Shown here piece after piece: positions 44,058 through 51,224 of a DNA stretch of 64,000 nt. The first letter of the stretch is position 1; each line of letters starts with the position of its first letter. The stretch is taken from positions 22,516 through 86,515 of the forward strand of contig NZ_JAPNLK010000032.1 of assembly GCF_026627505.1 (NCBI RefSeq). The letters are read 5' to 3'. The notes beneath the pieces are model-generated. The model was given only the letters and a program-made list of their open reading frames with translations. It did no database searches and was not told the DNA's origin. The DNA comes from Streptomyces sp. H27-H5. Its GTDB lineage: Bacteria > Actinomycetota > Actinomycetes > Streptomycetales > Streptomycetaceae. Position numbers and translations under genes: made by a program.

Positions 44058-45757
44058 GTGCCCCGGACCCGACCAACCCCCCGACCCCTCGAGGCGGCCG
44101 TAGCGGCCGTACCGGGCTGAGCCTGCGCGCGTGGTTCATGACCGTGCTGGCCCTGCTCGGCGTGATGGCCGTCGTCACGGCCGTGGTCGGCGCCGCCCTG
44201 CTGTCGAACACGACCGCGGCCGGCGACCGGCTCGTCGACCGGATCGCCCCGGCCCAGCGGGAGGCCCTCAGGCTGGAGTCCGCCCTGCTGGACCAGGAGA
44301 CCGGGGTCCGCGGCTACCAGCTGACGCGCGACCCGAAGCTGCTGGAGCCCTACGAGCGCGGCCTGGAGAACGAGCGCGCCTCGTCCCGGAGGCTGGAGAC
44401 GCTGCTCGACGGCGAGAGCACCGCCAGGACCGACCTGGCGGCCGTCGAGGAGGCCGCGCGCACCTGGCAGGAGTCCTTCGCCGTGCCGACCCTCGCCGCG
44501 GCGAAGGCCGGGACGGCCGGGCCGTCGGTCCAACTGGGCAAGGACCGATTCGACGAGGTCCGCGAGCGGATCAAGACCCAGCAGACCCGGCTCGACAGCG
44601 TGCAGGCCGACGCCCGCACCACCTTCGCGCAGGCCCGTTCCGAACGCGACCACGTCCTGTTCGCGATCGTCGTGGCCTTCCTCGTGACCGGCCTCTGCCT
44701 CGCCGGACTCCTGCAGATGAGCGTCGTCCGGCCGTTGGCCGAGGTCCGGGCCGCGTCCCGGCGGGTGGCCGCGGGCGCGTTCGACGAGGAGATCCCCGAG
44801 ACGGGGCCCTCCGACCTGCGCTCCCTCGCCCGCGCGGTGGAGGCCATGCGCCGCCGGATCGTCGCCGAGCTGACGGCCTCCCGGCACAACGCGGAGGAGC
44901 TGAAGCGGACCGCCGCGGACCTCGACGCCCAGGCGGTCGAACTGCGCCGTTCCAACGCCGAGCTGGAACAGTTCGCGTACGTCGCCTCGCACGACCTCCA
45001 GGAACCGCTGCGCAAGGTCGCCTCGTTCTGCCAGCTGCTGGAGAAGCGGTACGGGGACCGGCTCGACGAGCGGGGCAGCCAGTACATCGGGTTCGCCGTC
45101 GACGGCGCCAAGCGCATGCAGGTCCTCATCAACGACCTGCTCACGTTCTCCCGGGTGGGCCGGGTCCAGGACGCGCGGGAGACCGTCGCCCTGGACGCCA
45201 CCGTCGACCGGGCCCTGCGCAACCTCGCCACCGCCGTCGAGGAGAGCGGGGCCGAGATCGTGCGGCCTGAGCGCCTGCCCTCGGTGTCGGGCGACCCCAC
45301 CCTGCTCACCATGCTCTGGCAGAACCTCGTCGCCAACGCCGTGAAGTTCCGCTCGCCCGATCGCCCCGCGCGCGTCGAGATCGCCCTGCGCGACGACGAG
45401 GAGGGGGCGGGGGCCGAACCCGGCTTCCACACCTTCACCGTCACGGACAACGGAATCGGCATCCCGGCCGAGTTCGCCGACAAGGTGTTCGTCATCTTCC
45501 AGCGCCTGCACGGCCGGGAGACCTATGGCGGCACGGGGATCGGCCTGTCGCTCTGCAAGAAGATCGTCGAGCACGCGGGCGGTCGCATCTGGATCGACAC
45601 CGCCCACACCGGCGGAACGCGGATGGTCTTCACCCTGCCCGTACTCCCCCACGACGGGTCCGCGGCCGCCACCGATTCCGGCTCCGTGACAGGATCCGAT
45701 GCCGGCTCCGTGAACGCGAACGCGACCGTACCGACCACCGAAGGAAGTACCGCATGA
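44054..45757 (+). CDS. Membrane sensor histidine kinase (CHASE3-HAMP-HisKA-HATPase)
   Basis: This 567-aa membrane protein has TM1 at 27-50, an extracytoplasmic CHASE3-type region (about 51-195, with the typical LLDQETGVRGYQLTRD), TM2 at about 200-222, HAMP, a dimerisation helix with the phospho-accepting His near 313 in VASHDLQEPLRK (a phytochrome-type H-box), and an ATPase domain with NLVANAVKF, DNGIGIP and GTGIGLSL. It should autophosphorylate in response to an unknown envelope signal and phosphorylate the receivers of the flanking genes. The GTG at 44054 overlaps the preceding stop (GTGA); an ATG at 44039 is an alternative. Its stop overlaps the response regulator start (ATGA at 45754). 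Confidence 0.9.
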   Translation: MSAPDPTNPPTPRGGRSGRTGLSLRAWFMTVLALLGVMAVVTAVVGAALLSNTTAAGDRLVDRIAPAQREALRLESALLDQETGVRGYQLTRDPKLLEPYERGLENERASSRRLETLLDGESTARTDLAAVEEAARTWQESFAVPTLAAAKAGTAGPSVQLGKDRFDEVRERIKTQQTRLDSVQADARTTFAQARSERDHVLFAIVVAFLVTGLCLAGLLQMSVVRPLAEVRAASRRVAAGAFDEEIPETGPSDLRSLARAVEAMRRRIVAELTASRHNAEELKRTAADLDAQAVELRRSNAELEQFAYVASHDLQEPLRKVASFCQLLEKRYGDRLDERGSQYIGFAVDGAKRMQVLINDLLTFSRVGRVQDARETVALDATVDRALRNLATAVEESGAEIVRPERLPSVSGDPTLLTMLWQNLVANAVKFRSPDRPARVEIALRDDEEGAGAEPGFHTFTVTDNGIGIPAEFADKVFVIFQRLHGRETYGGTGIGLSLCKKIVEHAGGRIWIDTAHTGGTRMVFTLPVLPHDGSAAATDSGSVTGSDAGSVNANATVPTTEGSTA

Positions 45758-46212
45758 GCACCCCTGACTCCAGGCCGCAGAACCAGCCGGCGGAAGTCCT
45801 GCTGGTCGAGGACGACGCGGGTGACGAGCTCATGACCCGTGAGGCCTTCGAGGACAACAAGATCGGCAACACGCTGCACGTCGTCCGGGACGGCCTGGAG
45901 GCCCTGGACTTCCTGTACCGCAGGGGCGACCACACGAACGCCCCGCGCCCCGACCTGATCCTCCTCGACCTGAACCTTCCCAAGTACGACGGTCGGCAGG
46001 TCCTCGAACAGATCAAGAACGACCCCGAGTTGAGTCACATCCCGGTGGTCGTCCTCACCACGTCGGCGGCGGAGGAGGACATCCTGCGCAGCTACAAGCT
46101 GCACGCCAACGCCTACGTGACCAAGCCGGTGGACCTCGACCAGTTCATCCGGGCCATCCAGCAGATCGACGACTTCTTCGTCACCGTGGTGAAACTGCCG
46201 CGGTCCGTCTGA
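45754..46212 (+). CDS. Single-domain response regulator (Rcp1-like)
   Basis: The protein is 152 aa with only a receiver domain: acidic pocket LLVEDDAGDE, phospho-acceptor Asp72 in LLDLNLP, switch Thr in VVLTTSAAEED and Lys in VTKPVDLDQF. There is no output domain. Rcp1-type regulators typically pair with phytochrome-like kinases having the same H-box as the kinase just upstream, to which this gene is coupled (ATGA overlap). It may shuttle phosphate or act as a phosphate sink that tunes the receiver-phosphatase at 42765. Confidence 0.92.
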   Translation: MSTPDSRPQNQPAEVLLVEDDAGDELMTREAFEDNKIGNTLHVVRDGLEALDFLYRRGDHTNAPRPDLILLDLNLPKYDGRQVLEQIKNDPELSHIPVVVLTTSAAEEDILRSYKLHANAYVTKPVDLDQFIRAIQQIDDFFVTVVKLPRSV

Positions 46213-46275
46213 TTCGAGCGCCGCGACCGGTGCGACCGGTCGGGCCGGATCAACCGACATCGGAGAGAGAGAAAG

Positions 46276-46665
46276 GTGGAGCACATGGACGCTCACACGT
46301 TCCCGAGTGGCGATGACGCGCGGTGCCGCGTCGCAACGCGTTCCGAGGGCGACGTCCGCGTCGTGGTGATGGCGGGCGAGTTCGACATGGACAACGTGGA
46401 CGAGCTGCGCAGCGCCCTGGACCCGGAGGCCGCCGGCGTCGCCCGGTACGTCCTGGACGTCGCGGGGGTCACGTTCGCGGACTCGACGACGCTGAGCGTC
46501 ATGCTCCAGCCCGCCCTGAGCCGTCCCGTGATCCTGGCCGGGGTGGTGCCGCCCCGCCTGGGCCGGCTCCTCGACATCACGGGTGCCTCCCAGGTCTTCG
46601 CTGCGGCCCCCACGCTGGCCGAGGCCATGGTCATGACCGTGCCGTCCCAGCGCCGTCGAACGTGA
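46276..46665 (+). CDS. STAS-domain anti-sigma factor antagonist
   Basis: This 129-aa protein is a SpoIIAA/RsbV-type STAS domain: EGDVRVVVMAGEFDMDNVDEL at the N-terminal strands and GVTFADSTTLSVML, which carries the Ser usually phosphorylated by the anti-sigma kinase. In the unphosphorylated form such proteins bind the kinase and release its sigma factor. It lies between the response regulator and the ATPase gene at 46771, its likely partner, while the two SpoIIE phosphatases at 40623 and 42765 could reactivate it. Start: GTG 46276 with GGAG ten nt before it; the ATG at 46285 is equally possible, with AAAGG 8 nt upstream. Confidence 0.88.
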   Translation: MEHMDAHTFPSGDDARCRVATRSEGDVRVVVMAGEFDMDNVDELRSALDPEAAGVARYVLDVAGVTFADSTTLSVMLQPALSRPVILAGVVPPRLGRLLDITGASQVFAAAPTLAEAMVMTVPSQRRRT

Positions 46666-46770
46666 TCCGCGGGCCGGGGAGGGCACCGGTGTTTGCCGCT
46701 GCGATTGCCGGCGCGGCTACAGGGCAGTCGAGTAGCGTCCGCGTCTGACGGGACCGATGAGGAGGTGAAC

Positions 46771-47334
46771 GTGCGATACGACGTGAACGGACCGGCGCAG
46801 CCCGTTCCGCACACCGCCATGGAGGCGCGGGACCGCGTGCGGTTCCTGCTGGGCCCAGCCGGTCTCGTCGGTGTCGGCCCGGACGGGGAGGACGTCCTGA
46901 CCGACGCGCTCCTCGTGACCTCGGAGCTGGCGACGAACGCCATCCGGCACGGCGGCGGAATCAGCGGGTTCAGTGCCTCGGTGTCGGAGAACGGTCTGCG
47001 GCTGAGCATCACCGACCCCAGCGGTGACCGTCCCGTCACCCTGCCCCGCCAGGCCGGGACGTTCCTCGCCGGCGGCTTCGGCTGGCCCTTGATCCAGCGC
47101 CTCTCGCACAGCGTGACCGTCACCCTCCTGCCGGCGGGCGGCAAGCGCATCACGGTGCTCGTACCGCTGGCCGCGCCCGCCGTGGCGACCGACCGGACCG
47201 GGCCCCTCGACAGCGAGCGCGACTCCGCTCTCGACCGCGACCTCGATCACGTCCTGGGCTCCGATCACACCCTCGGCCACGCCCTCGACCGCGACCTCGA
47301 TCGCGTGTCACGACGGAGTGATGCCGCGTCATGA
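46771..47334 (+). CDS. Anti-sigma-factor-type serine kinase (HATPase_c, RsbW/SpoIIAB-like)
   Basis: This 187-aa protein is a small GHKL ATPase with the N-box ELATNAIRHGG, LSITDPSG and GGFGWPLIQRLS, the layout of the many single-domain RsbW-like kinases of Streptomyces. Such proteins bind and phosphorylate STAS antagonists and hold a sigma factor or other partner. The GTG at 46771 has GGAGG 5 nt upstream. The last 40 residues are a low-complexity Asp/Arg/His tail (ALDRDLDHVLG, HALDRDLDRV). No sigma factor gene is near, so the partner may be encoded elsewhere or the protein may act only with STAS proteins. Confidence 0.88.
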   Translation: MRYDVNGPAQPVPHTAMEARDRVRFLLGPAGLVGVGPDGEDVLTDALLVTSELATNAIRHGGGISGFSASVSENGLRLSITDPSGDRPVTLPRQAGTFLAGGFGWPLIQRLSHSVTVTLLPAGGKRITVLVPLAAPAVATDRTGPLDSERDSALDRDLDHVLGSDHTLGHALDRDLDRVSRRSDAAS

Positions 47335-47444
47335 CCGGTCGCCGGGCGATCGGGAACGGTCACGACCGGGCGCCGGGAGGCGCGTTCATCCGCATGCTGA
47401 GATGCGACGCCACCGGCCGGGATTCTCGTGGCAGACTCCCCGCC

Positions 47445-47492
47445 ATGCCGCACCAGTCGATTATCGGCGCCGGCGTGCGGGCACCGGACTGA
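47445..47492 (+). CDS. Putative leaderless leader peptide (15 aa)
   Basis: MPHQSIIGAGVRAPD is encoded just after a -10-like CAGACT and ends inside the stem-loop region before the terminator at 47529. It contains adjacent Ile codons (ATT ATC), but no long run of one amino acid. It is proposed only because of its position; it could be chance. Confidence 0.35.
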   Translation: MPHQSIIGAGVRAPD

Positions 47493-47528
47493 CCGAGCGA
47501 TTCGCCCTCGGTCCCACCGCCCGCACGC

Positions 47529-47563
47529 AGACCTCTCGCATCCGCGAGGGGTCTTTTTGTTTT
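47529..47563 (+). terminator. Rho-independent terminator/attenuator with T-run
   Basis: An 11-bp stem (47529-47539 with 47544-47554, one G-T wobble) with a 4-nt loop ATCC is followed by TTTTGTTTT. It is the only classical U-tract terminator seen in the window and lies about 140 nt before the ACT-like gene, with no complete gene directly upstream. Confidence 0.8.
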
Positions 47564-47704
47564 CCTCCCCCGCCCTGCGCCCCGACCGCCGACCGCCCTC
47601 CGACCTCGACCGCCGAACCCGACAACGGCCCCGACCGCCGCCCGCGGCCGGCGCCGCCCCCGTCGTCCACGGCCCGTTCGCCTCCCAGGACAGGAGCCCG
47701 CCCC

Positions 47705-48025
47705 ATGACCGTCAGCGACACCCTCCCCGCCCTCGACATCGCCGTACGCCGGTCCGCGTCCCGCGCCGAGCTGCCCGCCCCGCAGGACGCGGAGGAGGAC
47801 TCGTACGCACTGACCGTCACGCTCCGGGACGGCGGGCACGCCCTCTCCCGCATCGTGACCGTGCTGAACAGCCTGTGCGTCACGGAGCTGACCTTCCGGA
47901 CGTCGAATCAGGCGCCCGCGCTCTGCGAGATCGTCGTGCCGGCCGCGGACGCCCCCCGCGCCCGGGCCAAGCTGCTGCGCTGCGTCCACGTACTGGACGT
48001 CACGGCCCGCCGGGTGCGCCGCTGA
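47705..48025 (+). CDS. Small ACT-domain-like protein
   Basis: The protein is 106 aa. The middle (about 33-105) has the look of an ACT domain: YALTVTLRDGGHALSRIVTVLNSL, then CEIVVPAADAPRARAKLLRCVHVLDV. This resembles the regulatory small subunit of acetolactate synthase and other amino-acid-sensing folds. ACT domains bind amino acids and control enzymes or transcription. No catalytic partner is adjacent. The ATG at 47705 follows an AGGAG about 8 nt before. The structured leader and terminator upstream suggest that transcription is controlled by attenuation. The fold assignment is by eye; the function is unknown. Confidence 0.65.
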   Translation: MTVSDTLPALDIAVRRSASRAELPAPQDAEEDSYALTVTLRDGGHALSRIVTVLNSLCVTELTFRTSNQAPALCEIVVPAADAPRARAKLLRCVHVLDVTARRVRR

Positions 48026-48086
48026 GCCCCGTGGGGTGACCCCCCGGACCCCGGACCACGGCGAGGACCTGCCCGGACGTCCTGGG

Positions 48087-48092
48087 TAGGGT
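48087..48092 (+). promoter_or_regulatory. Candidate -10 box of nadE
   Basis: TAGGGT lies 40 nt before the nadE GTG, leaving a short 5' untranslated region that ends with AAGGAG (48121-48126). No clear -35 is seen at the right distance. Confidence 0.4.
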
Positions 48093-48131
48093 GGCGCGAC
48101 AGCACATCGTGAACAGGATCAAGGAGCAGAC

Positions 48132-48962
48132 GTGAGCGAGCCGGCGTCCATCGCCCTGCAGCAGGAGATCGCCCGGGAACTGGAGGTCGCCGAGATGTTC
48201 GAGGCCGAGCGGGAGATCGAGCGTCGGGTCGCGTTCCTCGCCGAGCGGCTGACCTCCACCGGTCTGCGTTCCCTGGTGCTCGGCATCAGCGGCGGCGTGG
48301 ACTCCACCACTGCGGGCCGGCTGTGCCAGCTCGCCGTCGAGCGGGCCAGGGCAGCCGGGCACGAGGCGCGTTTCCACGCGATGCGGCTGCCCTACGGGGT
48401 CCAGGCCGACGAGCACGACGCCCGGCTCGCGCTCTCCTTCATCCAGGCCGACCACGTGCTGACCGTGGACATCAAGCCGGCGAGCGACGCCGCCCTGGAG
48501 GCCTCGCTGGCCGCCGGAGTGGAGTTCCGCGACGCCCATCACCAGGACTTCGTGCACGGCAACATCAAGGCCCGGCAACGCATGATCGCCCAGTACGCGG
48601 TGGCGGGCGCGCACGACGGCCTGGTCGTCGGCACCGACCACGCCGCGGAGGCGGTGTCGGGGTTCTTCACCAAGTTCGGTGACGGCGCGGCGGACCTGGT
48701 CCCGCTGACCGGGCTGACCAAGCGCCGGGTGCGCGCCGTCGCGGACGCGCTGGGCGCGCCCGCCGAACTGGTGTGGAAGACCCCGACGGCCGACCTGGAG
48801 AACCTCGATCCGGGCAAGGCCGACGAGGACGCCCTCGGTGTCACCTACGACGACATCGACGACTTCCTGGAGGGCAAGCCGGTGGACGAGTCGACCTTCG
48901 CCACCATCGTCGGGCGCTACCGCCTCACCGACCACAAGCGCCGACTGCCCGTGGCCCCCTGA
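48132..48962 (+). CDS. nadE: Ammonia-dependent NAD+ synthetase
   Basis: This 276-aa protein performs the last step of NAD biosynthesis: amidation of nicotinic acid adenine dinucleotide with ATP and ammonia, in the cytosol. The ATP pyrophosphatase loop GISGGVDSTT is near residue 54. Family stretches GNIKARQRM, VVGTDHAAEAVSGFFTKFGDG and KTPTADLENL are intact, and the length matches single-domain NadE of Escherichia coli and Bacillus type (no glutaminase domain). The GTG start has AAGGAG 5 nt before it. It is monocistronic as far as can be seen and is followed by a tandem repeat. Confidence 0.95.
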   Translation: MSEPASIALQQEIARELEVAEMFEAEREIERRVAFLAERLTSTGLRSLVLGISGGVDSTTAGRLCQLAVERARAAGHEARFHAMRLPYGVQADEHDARLALSFIQADHVLTVDIKPASDAALEASLAAGVEFRDAHHQDFVHGNIKARQRMIAQYAVAGAHDGLVVGTDHAAEAVSGFFTKFGDGAADLVPLTGLTKRRVRAVADALGAPAELVWKTPTADLENLDPGKADEDALGVTYDDIDDFLEGKPVDESTFATIVGRYRLTDHKRRLPVAP

Positions 48963-48994
48963 CCCTCCGGCGCCGATCGGCGGCCGAGCGGGAG

Positions 48995-49060
48995 GCGGTA
49001 CGGCGGTACGGCGGTACGGCGGTACGGCGGTACGGCGGTACGGCGGTACGGCGGTACGGC
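48995..49060. repeat. Perfect 8-bp tandem repeat, eight copies
   Basis: GCGGTACG is repeated without change eight times from 48995 to 49058, followed by two more matching bases. Each unit contains the palindrome GTAC, so the array can pair with itself. It lies in the 226-bp gap between nadE and the lipoprotein gene, and an 8-bp period would shift any reading frame, so it is not coding. Confidence 0.95.
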
Positions 49061-49188
49061 ACCGGAACGACGCGTCGGGTGCGGCGGTGTGCGGTTCATC
49101 CGGCCGGCGGAACAGCGGATGCCGTCCGCCCCCCGCCGGGGCAGGCTGTGCGCAAGGACCCCATCACCGCACAGACGAGGACCGCGCC

Positions 49189-49539
49189 ATGTCCCACAGT
49201 CGGCGTATCGGCGTCATCACAGGGGCCGCAGCACTGTTGCTGACCGCCACCGCCTGCTCGGGCCTGGGCCGGAGCACCGTCGGCATGCTCACCTTCCGCG
49301 GCCACGAGTCGCCGGTCGAGCTGAGCTACTCGAACACCCCGGTCAAGGGCTGCCACAGGATCGCCATCCCCAGGGGCGCCACCCACGTCGAGAACAACAC
49401 CCTCGTCGACATCGTGCTGTACCGGACGCCGAACTGCGAGAAGACCGATCGGGCCGACGGGATCTACGTCGCGACCACCCTGTCGAACGTGACCGCCCCG
49501 GACACCCTCCCCTGGCGCAGTTTCAGCGTCATCCACTGA
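49189..49539 (+). CDS. Small putative lipoprotein of unknown function
   Basis: This 116-aa protein has a basic start (MSHSRR), a hydrophobic segment and then LTATACSG, a lipobox-like site with Cys near residue 22, so it is probably exported and lipid-anchored. The mature part of about 95 residues is polar with two further Cys (GCHRIAIP, NCEKTD) that could form a disulphide. I do not recognise the family. The ATG at 49189 follows GACGAGG. It is followed by a strong hairpin at 49587. Confidence 0.75.
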   Translation: MSHSRRIGVITGAAALLLTATACSGLGRSTVGMLTFRGHESPVELSYSNTPVKGCHRIAIPRGATHVENNTLVDIVLYRTPNCEKTDRADGIYVATTLSNVTAPDTLPWRSFSVIH

Positions 49540-49586
49540 TCCCCGACGGCCCCGACGGCCGGATCCGAACGGCCCCGACGGCCCCC

Positions 49587-49625
49587 GCCCGGCCCGCCCG
49601 CGCACCCCGCGCGGGCGGGCCGGGC
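49587..49625. terminator. Bidirectional hairpin terminator, 17-bp stem
   Basis: A perfect 17-bp G+C stem (49587-49603 with 49609-49625) and 5-nt loop ACCCC separates the lipoprotein gene (+) from the decayed stress protein gene (-). Short CCCCGACGGCC repeats precede it at about 49545-49583. Confidence 0.7.
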
Positions 49626-49685
49626 CCGTGGTGCGGACGGCCGAGTCCATCGTGGTGCGGCCGGCGCCCGCCGCCGGGTCCGGGG

Positions 49686-50209
49686 TCATGGGCTCCCCGT
49701 CAGCTCGCGCGCGTCCATCGGCATCCGCCACCTGCGCCGCCGGCGTACGGACTCCAGGTCGGCCCGGAGCGGGCCGGGCGGCACCACCAGGACGGGGCAG
49801 GGCGCGTGCACCAGGCAGTACCGGGCCACCGAGGGCCGCAGCGCGCGGAGCACCGGAGCCCGGGTGCCGGTACCGACGACGAGCAGGTCCCCGGGATCCG
49901 CGACCGCGTCCACCAGTGCGGCGCCGGGTGTGCCGCGCGCGGCCAGTCCGGCCAGGGTGACCCCCGGCGGGCGGGCCCCGAAGGCGCGGTCGAGGATCTC
50001 CCGCAGGCGTTCGACCGCCGCGGAGCGGCAGCCGTCGAGCACCGCCGGGCCGCCGGCGCAGCGCGCGGCCGGCCCGCCGCCGGGTGGTTGCCAGGCCCGG
50101 TGCGGTCGCCGTCCGTGCCGCCGAGGTCCTGGTCGCGGGCATCGTCCCGGTGACCCGTACAGGCGAGGGCCGCCCGAGCGCCGTACACCCCGACACCGCG
50201 CCGCCACAC
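49686..50209 (-). pseudogene. Decayed universal stress protein (UspA family)
   Basis: The C-terminal two thirds of a single Usp domain is clear in one frame: AWQPPGGG, then AAVERLREIL, GTPGAALVDAVADPGDLLVVGTG, RPSVARYCLVHAPCPVLVVPP. This part includes the nucleotide-binding G-rich segment. The N-terminal strand is seen only in another frame (GVGVYGARAALA, 50209 down to about 50160), where VGVDGS would be expected, so at least one frameshift lies between about 50,160 and 50,100. No in-frame start with a ribosome site restores a normal N-terminus. I read it as a pseudogene; a sequencing error giving an apparent frameshift is the other explanation. Confidence 0.5.
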
Positions 50210-50242
50210 GACGAGCGCGGACGGCGGGCGGCTCGGAACCGG

Positions 50243-50557
50243 TCAGAGGCCGAACTGTGCCCGGCGCCCCTCGGGAACGAGGTCCGTGTACTCCGGGTGC
50301 TTGCCGATCCATCCCCGGATGAAGGGGCAGTACGGCAGGACGTCCAGCTCGCGGGCCCGGACGTCGTCGAGGGCGCCGCGGGCGAGCAGGCCGCCCAGGC
50401 CCTGACCGGCGAAGCGGGGCTCCGTCTCGGTGTGGATGAAGGCGATCTCGCCCTCCGAGAGGAAGTACTCGGCGAAGCCGGCCGTCTCGGTGCCGTCGTC
50501 TCCGGCGAGGATCTCGTACCGGGACTTTTCGGAGCGGTCCACCACTCGTGGTTCCAT
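50243..50557 (-). CDS. Small GNAT-fold N-acetyltransferase (YjdJ-like)
   Basis: The protein is 104 aa. The sequence RYEILAGDDGTETAGFAEYFLSEGEIAF-type strands lead to the acetyl-CoA loop PRFAGQGLGGLLARGAL and a conserved end YCPFIRGWIGKHPEY, typical of short bacterial GNAT proteins of about 90-110 aa. They transfer acetyl from acetyl-CoA to an unknown amine. The ATG at 50557 has GGAGGAAGC upstream, which decides against the longer frame. It is divergent from the VOC gene at 50709. Confidence 0.88.
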   Translation of the reverse strand: MEPRVVDRSEKSRYEILAGDDGTETAGFAEYFLSEGEIAFIHTETEPRFAGQGLGGLLARGALDDVRARELDVLPYCPFIRGWIGKHPEYTDLVPEGRRAQFGL

Positions 50558-50642
50558 GCTGCTTCCTCCTGCGCGGTGATCATGCGGTTGTCCCGTCAGA
50601 TGATCCACTGTCCGCGCGTCCGACCGACGCCCGCCCACGTCA

Positions 50643-50682
50643 CGCGATCCGCGACGGCCCGGCACTCCGGTCGCGGATCGCG
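50643..50682. promoter_or_regulatory. Candidate operator: 13-bp perfect inverted repeat
   Basis: CGCGATCCGCGAC (50643-50655) and its exact complement (50670-50682) flank a 14-nt spacer in the divergent region between the GNAT and VOC genes, 26 bp before the VOC start. GACGCT (50697-50702) lies 6 nt before that ATG and may be a -10 of a leaderless transcript, which would put the repeat over the -35 area. Confidence 0.45.
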
Positions 50683-50708
50683 GTCAGGTGCCGTGAGACG
50701 CTGCCCTC

Positions 50709-51086
50709 ATGATCGCCAAGCTGCAGTGTGTGGTGTTGGACTGCGCCGATGTCGTCGAGCTGTCCCGGTTCTACCAGTCGCTCCTCGGCGGCGTGGTGAA
50801 CCAGCCGGATCCCCGGTGGTCGCTCGACGACGACTGGGCGACGCTCCACGCCGGGGGCGGGTTCGTGCTCGCCTTCCAACGGGTGGAAGACCATCAGCCG
50901 CCGCGGTGGCCGGACCCCGCCCGCCCCCAGCAGTTCCACCTCGACCTGGGGGTCACGAACCTGGACCAGGCCCAGCGGGAGGTGCTCGATCGGGGCGCCA
51001 CGCTGCTGGACGAGGGGGACGGAACGCGGAGTTGGCGCGTCTTCGCGGATCCGGCGGGACACCCTTTCTGCCTCGTCCGCGAGTGA
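50709..51086 (+). CDS. VOC (glyoxalase/bleomycin-resistance fold) family protein
   Basis: This 125-aa protein has one vicinal-oxygen-chelate domain: MIAKLQCVVLDCADVVELSRFYQ at the start, HLDLGVTNLDQAQREVL in the second half and FADPAGHPFCLV near the C-terminus, the normal length for this superfamily. Members bind metals or small molecules and include lyases, dioxygenases and antibiotic-binding proteins. Which one this is cannot be told from sequence. It stands alone between a divergent GNAT gene and a convergent hydrolase gene, and is about 10 kb from the biosynthetic genes, so a resistance role is only a weak possibility. Confidence 0.88.
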   Translation: MIAKLQCVVLDCADVVELSRFYQSLLGGVVNQPDPRWSLDDDWATLHAGGGFVLAFQRVEDHQPPRWPDPARPQQFHLDLGVTNLDQAQREVLDRGATLLDEGDGTRSWRVFADPAGHPFCLVRE

Positions 51087-51122
51087 CGGCGGCCACCGGG
51101 CGGATGCGGCCACGTGCCGACC

Positions 51123-51161
51123 CCGGTCCGCCGTCCCGATCTGGTCGGGGCGGCGGACCGG
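51123..51161. terminator. Bidirectional hairpin terminator
   Basis: An 11-bp perfect stem (51123-51133 with 51151-51161), continued inward by six more pairs including one wobble, lies between convergent genes ending at 51086 (+) and 51225 (-). Confidence 0.7.
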
Positions 51162-51224
51162 ACACCGGCCGGCACCCGCCCGACGGCGAAGGGCGCCGGG
51201 TGGACGCCCGTGAGGTCGGGCTCG

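Larger units (their letters stand above)
47335..47704 (+). promoter_or_regulatory. Structured leader region (candidate attenuator) before the ACT-like gene
   Basis: This 370-bp region has no ordinary gene. CAGACT at 47432-47437 lies 7 nt before an ATG at 47445 that opens a 15-codon leaderless ORF (MPHQSIIGAGVRAPD, stop 47490-47492). Downstream, CGTGCGGGC (47474-47482) pairs with GCCCGCACG (47519-47527) around an inner stem GACCGAG/CTCGGTC (47491-47497, 47507-47513). A strong terminator follows at 47529. The leader-peptide stop lies at the base of the inner stem, as expected of ribosome-mediated attenuation, but a ligand-binding riboswitch is not excluded. I did not recognise a known riboswitch or T-box consensus. 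Confidence 0.55.

Noticed and set aside
48995..49060. CRISPR array
   Set aside because: The units are adjacent with no spacers; it is a simple tandem repeat.
50709..51086. Self-resistance protein for a bleomycin-like product
   Set aside because: The VOC fold is very common, the gene is 10 kb from the cluster and beyond regulatory genes; the thiazole resemblance alone is not support.
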